DNA of 64,000 nucleotides, from contig CAVTHA010000015.1 in the NCBI GenBank assembly GCA_963734435.1, forward strand, positions 372,001 through 436,000, written 5' to 3'. The translations under genes and the position numbers were made by a program. The notes beneath the pieces are model-generated. The model made no database searches and was not told where the DNA came from. It saw nothing but the letters and a program-made list of their open reading frames with translations. Positions 34,618 through 43,289 of the stretch are shown here, piece after piece (position 1 is the first letter of the stretch; each line of letters starts with the position of its first letter). The stretch comes from Bog-756 sp963734435. GTDB taxonomy: Bacteria; Actinomycetota; Acidimicrobiia; Acidimicrobiales; RAAP-2.

Positions 34618-35826
34618 CGAGACACCCTGACCCGGCCTCGTCGGTGGAGGCACCGGACGGAGACGGGTACCGCCCGCCCCCGTATCCCTACGATCGTCTG
34701 GCGGCGTTGCAGGCCGGCGCCGAAGCGCGGTTCGGGACCGAGTCCGGGAGCGTGGACCGATCGGGGATCGTCGATTGCTCGGTCGGTACTCCTTGTGACC
34801 CGCCACCGGCCTTGGTGCTCGAAGCCATGGCCGGCTCGGACGCCGAGCGCGGGCTATCCGCCCTCGGCCGGCTCGGTTGCGTACCGTCATGCCGCGGCCG
34901 ACTGGCTGGCCCGCCGGTTCGGCGTCTCGATCGATCCCGACGCCGAACTGGCGGCGTGCGTCGGGACCAAGGAGTTTGTGGCGTCTGCCGCTCACTACCT
35001 CCGCCTGCACAGTCCGGCGAGGGACACCGTGCTGTACCCGGCCGTCTCCTACCCGACCTACGCCATGGGTGCACAGCTCGGCGGGTGCCGCGCCGTCCCG
35101 GTCAGGGAGCTCGGAGGAGGCGGTCCGGACCTGGCCTCGATCGTGCCGGCCGATCGCGAACGGGCCCTCATGTTGTGGACCAACACTCCGTCCAACCCGA
35201 CCGGCATGTTGACCGACATGAGAACGGTGGCCGACTGGGGGAGGGCCCACGCCATCCCCGTGTTCTCGGATGAGTGCTACGCCGAGTTCACCTGGGACGG
35301 ACCGCCCGAAACGGTGCTCGCCGCCGGGACCCACGGGGTCATGTCCGTCCACTCGCTGTCGAAGCGCTCGAACCTGGCCGGTGTCCGGGCGGGGTTCTTC
35401 GCCGGTGATCCGGAGCTGGTCGGATACCTGCGCGAGGTGAGGCGGCATGCGGGACTCATGGTCCCCGGCCCGGTGCAGGCGGGTGCCGCCGCAGCGTTGG
35501 CCGACGATGCCCACGTCATGGAACAGCGCCGCCGCTATCTCGACCGGCTGACCTACGTGCGCCGGCTCCTGGGCGGCATCGGGCTGCCGGCGCCGATGCC
35601 GTCAGGGGGCTTCTATCTCTGGGTGCCTGTGCCAACCACCATGGGGGGAGGCGGCTGGGAACTGGCCGAGCACCTGGCCCTGACGGCGGGGGTGCTGGTG
35701 AGTCCGGGTGACCTGTACGGGCCAGACGGCTCGGGGTTCGTCCGGCTGGCGGTAGTGCAACCCATGGAGCGCCTGGGCGTGGTCGAAGCGCGGCTGTCGG
35801 GACGAGCGTCCGTGCTCGCCCGCTGA
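34614..35826 (+). CDS. dapC: succinyldiaminopimelate aminotransferase, one frameshift
   Basis: A PLP-dependent class I/II aminotransferase of about 404 residues after repair. GTG 34614 overlaps the hflX stop. The first 80 residues (RPPPYPYDRLAALQAGAEA) are in one frame; at 34852-34854 (GGG) one G too many shifts the rest, and removing it gives ERGYPPSAGSVAYRHAAADW. The remainder is intact: TNTPSNPTG, SDECYAEFTWDG and the PLP lysine in HSLSKRSNLAGVRAGF. It makes N-succinyl-LL-DAP in the succinylase branch, and dapD and dapE follow directly. Confidence 0.88.
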
Positions 35827-35854
35827 GCTGGGCCGGGAGCCCGGGGCTCAGGGC

Positions 35855-35860
35855 TAACGT
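35855..35860 (+). promoter_or_regulatory. -10 box TAACGT, leaderless dapD start
   Basis: TAACGT ends six bases before ATG 35867 with no ribosome-binding site between, so dapD seems to have its own leaderless promoter. Confidence 0.45.
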
Positions 35861-35866
35861 TTCGCC

Positions 35867-36693
35867 ATGCCGGACCTCCAGGTGCAGATCGAAGCGCTGT
35901 CGAAACGCGCCCACGAGCTCGGCCCGGCCGATGCCGACGCCTTGGCCACGGTCTCGGCCGCCATCGACCTGCTCGACCGGGGCACTGCCCGGGTGGCGGA
36001 GGTCGACCCGGCCACCGACGAGGTCATCGTCCACCGCTGGCTGAAGGAGGCCATTCTGCTGCTGTTCCGCCTGCGCGCCATGGAGACGGTCGAGGTGGGA
36101 CCCTTCGAGTTCGCCGACAAGCTCCCCCTGAAGCACGACTACGGCGCGTCGGGGGTCCGGGTGGTGCCGGGAGCGTCGGCCCGCTGGGGGTCGTACCTCG
36201 GAGAAGGGGTCATCTGCATGCCGAGCTACGTGAACATCGGAGCCCGGGTCGGGGCCGGCACCATGGTCGACACCTGGGCCACCGTGGGCTCTTGCGCCCA
36301 GATCGGGGAACGGGTCCATCTGTCGGGCGGCGTAGGCATCGGGGGTGTCCTCGAACCGGCCCAGGCCGCACCGGTGATCATCGAGGACGACGTGATGGTG
36401 GGCAGCCGCTGCATGATCACCCAAGGAGCGCGGGTGGGCCGGGGCTCGGTCGTGGGCGAGGGCACCCTCTTGAACCCGTCGATACCGGTGATCGACGCCG
36501 AGACGGGTAAGGAGCTGAGCCGGGGACACATCCCGCCATGGAGTGTGGCCGTGCAGGCGTCGCGGCGCCGGGACTACCCCGGGGGGAGTTCTACCTACCG
36601 TGCGTGCTGGTCATCAAACGGCTCACCGAGGGGCAGCGCCATGACAAGGCCCAACTCAACGACATTCTCCGCCAGCACGGGGTCTCGGCGTGA
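35867..36693 (+). CDS. dapD: tetrahydrodipicolinate N-succinyltransferase, one frameshift
   Basis: An actinobacterial-type DapD: an N-terminal helical part, then the left-handed beta-helix hexapeptide repeats (GASARWGSYLGEGVICMPSY, VGSRCMITQGARVGRGS). It succinylates tetrahydrodipicolinate. Near the 3' end a run of six G (36581-36586) should be seven: restoring one G gives GEFYLPCVLVIKRLTEGQ and ends at TGA 36691-36693, overlapping the dapE GTG. The unrepaired frame runs to 36700 with an unrelated tail. Confidence 0.9.
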
Positions 36694-37772
36694 GCGGTGA
36701 TCTACCCGATGGGCTGTTGGGACTGACCACTGCGCTGGTGGCCGTGCCGTCGGTCAGCCATCACGAGGGCCAGATGGCCGATGCGGTGGAATCAGCCCTG
36801 GCCGGTTGTCCGTGGCTCCAAGTCGAACGGGTAGAGGACAACGTGGTGGCCCGTACCGAGCTCGGCCGCGACTGCCGGGTACTGCTCGCCGGGCACCTCG
36901 ACACGGTGCCACCCGTGGCGGGCAACGAGGAGCCGCGGCTCGATGGCGACACGCTCTACGGCCTGGGTGCTGCCGACATGAAGGGCGGTCTCGCCGTGTT
37001 CCTGCACCTCGCCGCAGCCCTGTCCGAACCGGCGGTGGACGTGACTTGGTGCTTCTATGTCTGCGAGGAGGTGGAGCGGGAGTTCAACGGCCTGGTCCAT
37101 CTGTTGGATGACCGTCCCGACCTCGTTGCCGCCGACGCCGCCATCCTCGGTGAGCCGACCGCCGGAGTCGTGGAGGCCGGGTGCCAAGGGACCCTCCGGG
37201 TACGGATGGAAGTACGCGGGCAACGTGCGCACCCGGCCCGACCGACCGCCGGTCGCAATGCCATTCATCGCCTGGGCCCACTGCTCGACGCGGTGGCGCG
37301 CTACGAAGGCCGCCGCCCCGTGCTCGACGGGTGCCAATACGCCGAACAGCTCCAGGCGGTCGAAGTGAGCGGCGGAGTGGCCGCCAACGTCGTCCCCGAC
37401 GAAGCGAGTCTGCTGGTGAACCACCGGTTTGCGCCCGACCGCTCGGTGCAGGAGGCCGAGGCGTCGCTTCACCAGCTGCTCGGTCCGCACCTCGAGCCGG
37501 GAGACCGGTGGGATCTGGTCGAGTTCTCGGCCGCTGCCCCGCCCGCCCTCGATCATGCCCTGCTGTCGAAGTTGGTGGCGTCCAGCGGATCGGCCCCGCG
37601 GGCCAAGCTGGGGTGGACAGACGTGGCGTCGTTGTGGTCCCACCGGATCCCGGCGGCCAACTTCGGCCCGGGTGACCCGATGCTGGCGCACACCCCGGGC
37701 GAGCACGTGAGCGCCCGTGAGCTGGAACTGGCGGCCGGTACGCTCGAGCAGCTGCTCCGCAGCGGGCCCTGA
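36690..37772 (+). CDS. dapE: succinyl-diaminopimelate desuccinylase
   Basis: A 360-residue M20 metallopeptidase-fold enzyme. Metal and catalytic residues appear in GHLDTVPP, GAADMKGG, CEEVE, GEPTAG and AHTPGEHVS, with the lid-domain QRAHPARPTAGRNAIH. It removes succinate from N-succinyl-LL-DAP. GTG 36690 overlaps the repaired dapD stop. It is convergent with lexA, with ten bases between stops. Confidence 0.94.
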   Translation: MSGDLPDGLLGLTTALVAVPSVSHHEGQMADAVESALAGCPWLQVERVEDNVVARTELGRDCRVLLAGHLDTVPPVAGNEEPRLDGDTLYGLGAADMKGGLAVFLHLAAALSEPAVDVTWCFYVCEEVEREFNGLVHLLDDRPDLVAADAAILGEPTAGVVEAGCQGTLRVRMEVRGQRAHPARPTAGRNAIHRLGPLLDAVARYEGRRPVLDGCQYAEQLQAVEVSGGVAANVVPDEASLLVNHRFAPDRSVQEAEASLHQLLGPHLEPGDRWDLVEFSAAAPPALDHALLSKLVASSGSAPRAKLGWTDVASLWSHRIPAANFGPGDPMLAHTPGEHVSARELELAAGTLEQLLRSGP

Positions 37773-37782
37773 GTGCCCGGCC

Positions 37783-38418
37783 TCAGAGCCGCCGCAGCAC
37801 GGTGACCACCTTGCCGTAGAGGGTCACCTCGTCGGGATCGAACTCCATGGGGGACAGGCGTGGGTTGGCCGGGCTGAGGACGATCCGGCCGCGCTGGGTC
37901 GAGAACCGCTTGACCGTGGCCTCCCCGTCGGGGATGCCCGCCACCACCACGTCGCCCGTGTCCGCCTGCGGCTGCTGTCGCACCACGACATAGTCACCGT
38001 CGACGATGCCGTCGTCGATCATCGAGTCTCCTCGAACCCTGACCATGAAGAGCGTGCCGGTGCCGGTGAAGTCCTCGGGGAGGGGGTAGAGCTCCTCCAC
38101 GTTCTCCTGGGCCAGCACCCCGGTCCCGGCGGCGACGTCTCCGACCAGGGGCACATGGCGGATGGGCCGGGCCTCCACGATGACCTTGGAGGACGGGTCG
38201 TAGCAGACCTCGATGGCCCGTGGCTTGGTGGGATCCCGGCGCAGGTAGCCCTCGCGCTGGAGCACGGCGAGATGAGCGTGAACGGTCGAGGACGAGGTGA
38301 GGCCGACCGACTCCCCGATCTCGCGGACCGAGGGGGGATACCCCCGTTCACGGACGGCGTCGGAGATGCAGTCAAGTATCTGCTTGCGCTTGCTGCTGAG
38401 TACCTGGGCCATGTCCAC
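37783..38418 (-). CDS. lexA: LexA repressor
   Basis: A 211-residue LexA. The N-terminal winged helix (PPSVREIGESVGLTSSSTVHAHL) binds DNA; the C-terminal S24 domain has the Ala97-Gly98 self-cleavage site (VAAGTG), Ser132 (GDSM) and Lys170 (TVKRF). RecA filaments trigger cleavage and induce the SOS regulon. It is divergent from the LysM gene, with four LexA boxes between. The start at 38418 leaves one box about 90 bases upstream over its own promoter start region. Confidence 0.96.
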   Translation of the reverse strand: MDMAQVLSSKRKQILDCISDAVRERGYPPSVREIGESVGLTSSSTVHAHLAVLQREGYLRRDPTKPRAIEVCYDPSSKVIVEARPIRHVPLVGDVAAGTGVLAQENVEELYPLPEDFTGTGTLFMVRVRGDSMIDDGIVDGDYVVVRQQPQADTGDVVVAGIPDGEATVKRFSTQRGRIVLSPANPRLSPMEFDPDEVTLYGKVVTVLRRL

Positions 38419-38520
38419 TCCTCATGTCGGTCCGTATCACTCGTATGCCGGTCCACCGGCCGGCGTCCGGGTCCGGAACTTCCCCGGATGGCGGGTCCAA
38501 CGGCGAACACCTGTTTGCCG

Positions 38521-38550
38521 AGGCTACCGTAAGCCATCGGGGAAAGGCAA
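38521..38550 (-). promoter_or_regulatory. lexA promoter
   Basis: On the minus strand TTGCCT (38550-38545), an 18-base spacer and TAGCCT (38526-38521). Box 2 touches the -35 element and box 1 lies just downstream of the likely start, as expected for autorepression. Confidence 0.5.
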
Positions 38551-38570
38551 ACACCCGTTCGAAGAATGGC

Positions 38571-38600
38571 TTGACATCGAACAGGCGTTCGTGTTCAGAT
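38571..38600 (+). promoter_or_regulatory. LysM gene promoter under LexA boxes
   Basis: Consensus -35 TTGACA (38571-38576) followed after 17-18 bases by a weak -10 (TTCAGA or TCAGAT). The perfect LexA box 38578-38591 fills the spacer and another covers the probable start region, so repression should be tight. Confidence 0.55.
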
Positions 38601-38689
38601 GAGGTCATGACGAACACAGGTTCGGTCGGCGGCGGTCGATGCGGCTTGCGGGCCGCTCCCCGTCGGCGTGGACCGGGGAGTGGGCCGAG

Positions 38690-39112
38690 ATGACCGCGGC
38701 ATGGCTGGCACCGGACCCGGCGAACGGTCTGGACCCGCCCGGCCATCCCCGGTTGCGGCTGGTGCCCGGGGGCACCGCGGTCGAGCCACGGGTGGCAACC
38801 CGCCGGCCGGCCGGTGCACGCCAGGCACCGCTCGAGGTGCGCCGCCGCCGCACCCTGGTGGCGGCCATGGCACTGATGCTCCTCGGACTGGCTCTTCCGC
38901 TGAGCGGGACCGGTGGTCACTCCCACGCCACCGGCCCCGCTCCGGCGGGGGCTACCGGGCCGGTCACCTACACGGTGAGGCCTGGCGACACGCTGTGGTC
39001 CATCGCTCAGCGGGCCGACCCGAATGGCGATCCTCGCCCGCTGGTGGCCAGGTTGGCGGCGGAGGACGGGTCGGACCAGGTCGTACCGGGCCAGCAGCTC
39101 GAGGTCCCCTGA
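38690..39112 (+). CDS. LysM-domain membrane protein, SOS-linked, probable division inhibitor
   Basis: About 140 residues from ATG 38690 (GGGGAG nine bases upstream): a cytoplasmic segment, one TM helix (TLVAAMALMLLGLALPLSG) and a C-terminal LysM domain (YTVRPGDTLWSIAQRAD to VPGQQLEVP). LysM binds peptidoglycan. Position, architecture and LexA boxes match Rv2719c of Mycobacterium, YneA of Bacillus and DivS of Corynebacterium, which delay division during DNA damage. ATG 38639 in the same frame is an alternative start. A 28-codon ORF (38607-38693) upstream overlaps ATG 38690 as ATGA and may couple translation. Confidence 0.8.
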   Translation: MTAAWLAPDPANGLDPPGHPRLRLVPGGTAVEPRVATRRPAGARQAPLEVRRRRTLVAAMALMLLGLALPLSGTGGHSHATGPAPAGATGPVTYTVRPGDTLWSIAQRADPNGDPRPLVARLAAEDGSDQVVPGQQLEVP

Positions 39113-39183
39113 CCCCGTTGGCCCCGGTGGACCACCCGCCTTCGTCGCCTCGGGCTGGGCGCCGGGGGCGGCGAGCCCGGCAC

Positions 39184-39189
39184 TAGCCT
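39184..39189 (+). promoter_or_regulatory. -10 box TAGCCT, leaderless nrdR start
   Basis: TAGCCT ends six bases before GTG 39196; no Shine-Dalgarno sequence is present, so nrdR is probably leaderless. Confidence 0.45.
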
Positions 39190-39195
39190 CGTCCC

Positions 39196-39669
39196 GTGAG
39201 GTGCCCGTGGTGTCTGACCGACGACGACCGGGTGGTCGACTCGAGGGTGGCTGAAGACGGCGCCGCCATCCGACGGCGGCGCCAGTGTGTCGGATGCGGC
39301 CGGCGGTACACCACCTTCGAACGCATCGACGAGGTCCCGTTGATGGTCATCAAGCGCTCGGGGGAGCGCCAGCCATTCGACCGGGGCAAGTTGATCGACG
39401 GGCTGCGCTCGGCCACGAAGAACCGGCCGGTCAGCGAGGCCCAACTGGACCAGGTGGCCCAGGAGGTCGAGGACGAGCTGCGTGAAGCCGGCTCGGAACC
39501 GACCTCCGAGGAGGTGGGCATCGCCGTGCTGGACCGCCTCCGAGTGGTCGACGAAGTGGCCTACGTGCGCTTCGCCAGCGTGTACAAGGGTTTCGAGGGG
39601 GTGGATGACTTCCGCCGGGAAGTCGGGTTGCTGACCAAGACGACGGCACCCAAGCGCCGCGAGGGATAG
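39196..39669 (+). CDS. nrdR: transcriptional repressor NrdR
   Basis: A 157-residue NrdR: a zinc ribbon with CPWC and CVGCGRRYTTFE, then an ATP cone (MVIKRSGERQPFDRGKL). It senses ATP/dATP and represses ribonucleotide reductase genes. GTG 39196 starts directly at the zinc finger, as usual. The lexA / LysM / nrdR order is conserved in actinobacteria. The deacetylase gene begins three bases after its stop. Confidence 0.96.
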   Translation: MRCPWCLTDDDRVVDSRVAEDGAAIRRRRQCVGCGRRYTTFERIDEVPLMVIKRSGERQPFDRGKLIDGLRSATKNRPVSEAQLDQVAQEVEDELREAGSEPTSEEVGIAVLDRLRVVDEVAYVRFASVYKGFEGVDDFRREVGLLTKTTAPKRREG

Positions 39670-39672
39670 GTC

Positions 39673-40383
39673 GTGCCTGATCTGCTCACCGACGTACCGG
39701 CCCGAGCGCTGGCGCTCTATGCCCACCCGGACGATCCCGACGTGTCCTGTGGGGGAACACTGGCGGCGTGGGCCAAGGCCGGATGCGTGGTGCAGGTGGT
39801 GCTGTGCACCGATGGCGGCAAGGGTTCGGCGGACCCGACCGTCGCACCCGAGCAATTGGCGGCCCGGCGGGCGGTCGAGACCGCCGAAGCCGGCGCCGCG
39901 CTCGGTGTCGCCGAGCAGTTGTGGCTCAACTATCCCGACGGTGAGCTGACCGACACCTCGGAGCTCCGGGCCGAACTGGTGGCCGTGGTCCGGCGGTCCC
40001 GACCGGATGTGGTGCTCTGCCCTGACCCGACCGCCGTCTTCTTCGGACAGGAGTACTTCAACCACCGGGACCATCGCATCACGGGCATGGCGGCGCTCGA
40101 CGCAGTGTCACCGGCGGCGGGGTTGCCCCATTACTTCCCGGGCGCCGGGCCCGCCCACCAGGTGTCAGAGGTCCTGTTGTCCGGCACGCTCGAGCCGGAT
40201 GTCTGGGTGGACATCACGGCCACGGTCGAGATCAAGGGCCGGGCGGTGGCGTGCCATCGGAGTCAGTTCCCCGACGGCGCCGAGTGGGCCTCGACCGCAG
40301 TGAGGCTGAGCGCGGAGGATGCCGGCCGGCGGGCCGGGGTGCCGTTCGCCGAAGGGTTCCGGAGGCTGCGGCTCGGTGGCTGA
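39673..40383 (+). CDS. PIG-L family N-acetylglucosaminyl deacetylase
   Basis: A 236-residue LmbE/PIG-L zinc hydrolase with the AHPDD motif (YAHPDDPDVSCGGTLA) and the second metal motif FNHRDHR. In actinobacteria, relatives deacetylate GlcNAc-inositol (MshB) or the mycothiol conjugate (Mca); this one is shorter than both and the substrate is unproven. GTG 39673 follows nrdR by three bases and the stop overlaps the dinB GTG start. Confidence 0.88.
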   Translation: MPDLLTDVPARALALYAHPDDPDVSCGGTLAAWAKAGCVVQVVLCTDGGKGSADPTVAPEQLAARRAVETAEAGAALGVAEQLWLNYPDGELTDTSELRAELVAVVRRSRPDVVLCPDPTAVFFGQEYFNHRDHRITGMAALDAVSPAAGLPHYFPGAGPAHQVSEVLLSGTLEPDVWVDITATVEIKGRAVACHRSQFPDGAEWASTAVRLSAEDAGRRAGVPFAEGFRRLRLGG

Positions 40384-41740
40384 GACCTCGGGGGCGCCGC
40401 CGGGGCGGCCACGCCGGGGGCCTGTCCCGACGGCCGAGGAGCCCGATCGGGTCATCCTGCACGTCGACATGGATGCCTTCTTCGCTTCGGTCGAAGTTCT
40501 CGACGATCCGTCGTTGGCGGGAAAGCCGGTGATCGTGGGTGGTGCCGGGACGCGCGGTGTGGTGGCGGCGTGCACCTACGAGGCGCGGAGGTTCGGTGTT
40601 CATTCGGCCATGCCGTCGTCGGTGGCCAAGCGGCTCTGTCCGACCGCCGTGTTCCTCGACGGCCGGTACCACCGGTACGCCGAAGTCAGCAAAGAACTGC
40701 ACGAGATCCTCGAGTCGGTGACGCCGCTGGTGGAAGGTATCTCCCTCGACGAGGCGTTCCTCGATGTCACCGGGGCGAAGCAGTTGCTCGGGGACGGACG
40801 GGCCATCGCCTGCACCATCCGCCGCCGCGTGCACGAAGCGCTGAGGCTGACCTGTTCGGTCGGAGTCGGTCGCACCAAGCTGATGGCCAAGTTGGCTTCG
40901 AAGGCGGCCAAACCGGTGGCCACCCGGTCAGGAGTGGTGGCCGGCCCAGGAGTGGTGGTGGTCCCACCCGTTGGCGAGCTCGATTTCCTCCACCCCCTGC
41001 CGGTGCGGGCCTTATGGGGCGTGGGGCCGGTGACCGAGCGGAAGCTCGAGTCCCTCGGGATCGCCCGCATCGGTGACATCGCCGGCCTCCCGCCGGCGGC
41101 GCTCGAGCGCGCTCTCGGACCGGCGGCCGGTGCCCATCTCAGTGCCCTGGCCCGGGGCGGGATCCCCGTCCGGTCATCGCCGACCAGGCGGCCAAGTCCA
41201 TCGGGCACGAGGAGACCTTCCCATCCGACCTCTGGGACCTGGCCGAGCTGCATGGCCACCTGGCCCGCATGGTCGACGCGTCGGCTACCGCCTTGCGGAA
41301 GTCGGGACTGGCCGCCCGCACGGTCAACGTGAAGATCAGGTTCGGCGACTTCACTATGGTCAACCGGTCCCACTCGATGGGCTCGCCGATCGACACCACG
41401 GCCGCCATCGGGGCGGTCGCCGGTGCCCTCTTGGACTCCGTCCCTCTCGACCAGGGGGTCCGCCTCCTCGGGGTGAGCCTGGCCGGCTTCGGCGATCCTG
41501 GCGCCGGGTTCCAGTTGGCCTTGGACCTCGGACCGGCTGCGACCCGTTCGCCGGCTGAGGATCACCCCCCGGCCCAGGAGGAGGTGGAGCGCATCGAGCA
41601 ATCGTGGGAGCGGTCACCGCCGCGGTCGACGCCATCCGCGCCCGGTACGGCGGGTCGTCGGTCGGACCTGCCTCCCTCGTCGGGGCCGACGGTTTGCGGT
41701 GCGTAGCCAGGGGGACGCCCAATGGGGCCCATCGGCCTGA
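40376..41740 (+). CDS. dinB: DNA polymerase IV, three -1 frameshifts
   Basis: A Y-family polymerase: HVDMDAFFASVEVL with catalytic acidics, SLDEAFLDVTG, the helix-hairpin-helix region GVGPVTERKLESLGI and a little-finger domain. GTG 40376 overlaps the deacetylase stop. Three single-base losses break it, each at a G run: near 41157-41161 (repair gives ARGRDPRPVIADQAAKSIGHE), near 41600 (repair gives WERVTAAVDAIRARYGG) and near 41710-41715 (repair gives RGDAQWGPSA and TGA 41738-41740). Either the consensus under-calls G runs or the gene is decaying. No LexA box is seen directly before it. Confidence 0.85.
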
Positions 41741-41948
41741 TCCGGCCCGGAAAGCGGGGATGGGTAAGCGCACAGCTTGTAAGCTGGGGGCGGTGTCTGG
41801 TCGAAGGTACGGCAGCCCGAGAAGGTACGGCAGTCCGACAGTGGCGAAAGCGTCCGGGCGTGGTGCGCCGTGCTTTCGAGCTATGGATGCGCGAGGATGA
41901 TGTCGGCGATCATCGAGGGGAACGACGATCGGTGGAGGGGACGAGTCC
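41741..41948 (+). other. intergenic region with 18-bp tandem repeat
   Basis: Holds two adjacent copies of gaaggtacggcagYccga (41803-41820 and 41821-41838, one mismatch) and a CAGC-TTGTAA-GCTG stem-loop near 41773. The stem-loop resembles a tRNA anticodon arm but the loop is six bases and no matching acceptor or T arm is found. GGAGGGGAC near 41935 is the ribosome-binding site of the next gene. Confidence 0.45.
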
Positions 41949-42323
41949 TTGCCGCTGTCTGAACACGAACAACGCATCCTGCACGAACTCGAGCAGTCCC
42001 TCTACCAGGAGGACCCGGAGTTCGCCGAACGGGTCCGGTCCGAGACCGTCTACCGCCACGCCGGGCGGTACTGCATCTGGTCGGCGTTGGTCTTCGTGGC
42101 CGCCCTGGTGTTCATGTTCTTCACCTTCTCGAGATCGGTGGTGTTGGGCTTCATCGGAGTGGTAGTGATGTTCCTCTCCGGTGTGGTCTTCGCCAACAAC
42201 GCCCGCCGTATGGGGAAAGCCGGCATCGACGACATCTCACGGTCACTTCACAGCCGCAACCTTGGCAATACCGTCCACGATCCGCGCGACTGGATCCGTG
42301 GGCGTTTCCACCGCGACGACTGA
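41949..42323 (+). CDS. DUF3040 membrane protein
   Basis: A 124-residue actinobacterial DUF3040 protein: the N-terminal signature PLSEHEQRILHELEQSLYQEDPEFA, two TM helices (residues about 40-82) and a short basic tail. Function unknown; related proteins often sit near mraZ and the division cluster, as here. TTG 41949 has GGAGGGG seven bases upstream and yields the canonical N-terminus. Confidence 0.88.
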   Translation: MPLSEHEQRILHELEQSLYQEDPEFAERVRSETVYRHAGRYCIWSALVFVAALVFMFFTFSRSVVLGFIGVVVMFLSGVVFANNARRMGKAGIDDISRSLHSRNLGNTVHDPRDWIRGRFHRDD

Positions 42324-42383
42324 CGAGCCGGTGGGGTCCGACCTTCGGGGGGCGGGCGCGGCCGAGGGGAGGGCGGCGAGCAG

Positions 42384-43289
42384 GTGTCCTCCTCCCAAAA
42401 GACGGTATTGGCCGTCGACATCGGCGGCACCAAGCTGGACGCCGGCCTGGTGGACCAGTCCGGATCGATCCTGGCCCGGTCGCGAGCGGCGACGCCCGCT
42501 TCGCACCGGGCCGAGGACGTGTTCAGCGCGCTGACCGCGGTCCTCGACGAGGTCCTTGCCGGGGCCGGGGCCGGGCCTGGACCGGGAGCGTGCGGCGTGG
42601 GTTGCGGTGGGCCGATGCTGGCCGGCGGCGAGGAGGTGTCGCCGCTCAACATCCCGGCCTGGCGCGGGTTCCCGTTGCGGCGGCGGCTGACCGATCATCT
42701 GGCGCTCCCGGTCGCGGTCGACAATGACGCCAAGGCCCTGGCGCTCGGGGAAGGCTGGCTTGGGGCCGCACGCGGTTGCCAGAACTATCTGGCCATGGTG
42801 GTGTCGACCGGGGTGGGCGGCGGCATCGTGCTCGAGGGCCGCCTCCTCGAGGGAGCCGCCGGCAATGCCGGCCACATCGGTCACCTTGTCGTCGAGCCCG
42901 ATGGTCGGCGGTGCGCGTGCGGCGGCCGCGGCTGCCTCGAGGCCGAAGCATCGGGCCTGGCCATCGCGGCGGTCACCGGTGGCCCAACCGAGCAGGCTCC
43001 CGGCCCGGTGAGGCAACGGTGCGCCACGCTGGTCGGCCGGGCAGTGGCATCGGTGGCCAACCTGTTGGACCTCGACCTGGCGGTGGTAGCCGGTTCGGTG
43101 GCGCTGGGCTTCGGTCCCGAGTTCTTCGATTGGGCTCAACGCGAGGTCGACGAGCGAGCCCGGCTCGACTTCTCACGCGGCACGCGGGTCGTTCCCGCCG
43201 GGCTCGGGTCGGATGGCCCGCTCCTCGGGGCGGCGGCGGTGGCTCGACGCCCCGGTGGCCTGGCTCGGACGGCGGTGAGCGCGGCATGA
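42384..43289 (+). CDS. ROK family sugar kinase (glucokinase-like)
   Basis: A 301-residue ROK kinase with the phosphate-binding VDIGGTKLDAGLVD, GVGGGIVLEGRLLEGAAGNAGHIGH and the zinc motif CACGGRGCLEAEASG. It likely phosphorylates glucose or another hexose; substrate is not decided by sequence. No DNA-binding domain is present, so it is not a ROK repressor. GTG 42384; its TGA overlaps the next ATG. Confidence 0.9.
   Translation: MSSSQKTVLAVDIGGTKLDAGLVDQSGSILARSRAATPASHRAEDVFSALTAVLDEVLAGAGAGPGPGACGVGCGGPMLAGGEEVSPLNIPAWRGFPLRRRLTDHLALPVAVDNDAKALALGEGWLGAARGCQNYLAMVVSTGVGGGIVLEGRLLEGAAGNAGHIGHLVVEPDGRRCACGGRGCLEAEASGLAIAAVTGGPTEQAPGPVRQRCATLVGRAVASVANLLDLDLAVVAGSVALGFGPEFFDWAQREVDERARLDFSRGTRVVPAGLGSDGPLLGAAAVARRPGGLARTAVSAA

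Larger units (their letters stand above)
38504..38624. promoter_or_regulatory. four LexA (SOS) boxes in the lexA-LysM divergent region
   Basis: Consensus GAAC-N4-GTTC. Box 1 CGAACacctGTTTG (38504-38517), box 2 CAAACacccGTTCG (38548-38561), box 3 CGAACaggcGTTCG (38578-38591) and box 4 CGAACacagGTTCG (38611-38624). Boxes 3 and 4 are perfect palindromes; 1 and 2 have one mismatch each. Boxes 1 and 2 flank the lexA promoter and 3 and 4 the LysM promoter. Confidence 0.88.

Noticed and set aside
41750..41830. Possible tRNA with a TGT anticodon
   Set aside because: The anticodon loop is six bases, flanking bases do not pair, and no T arm or acceptor stem of the right distance is found.
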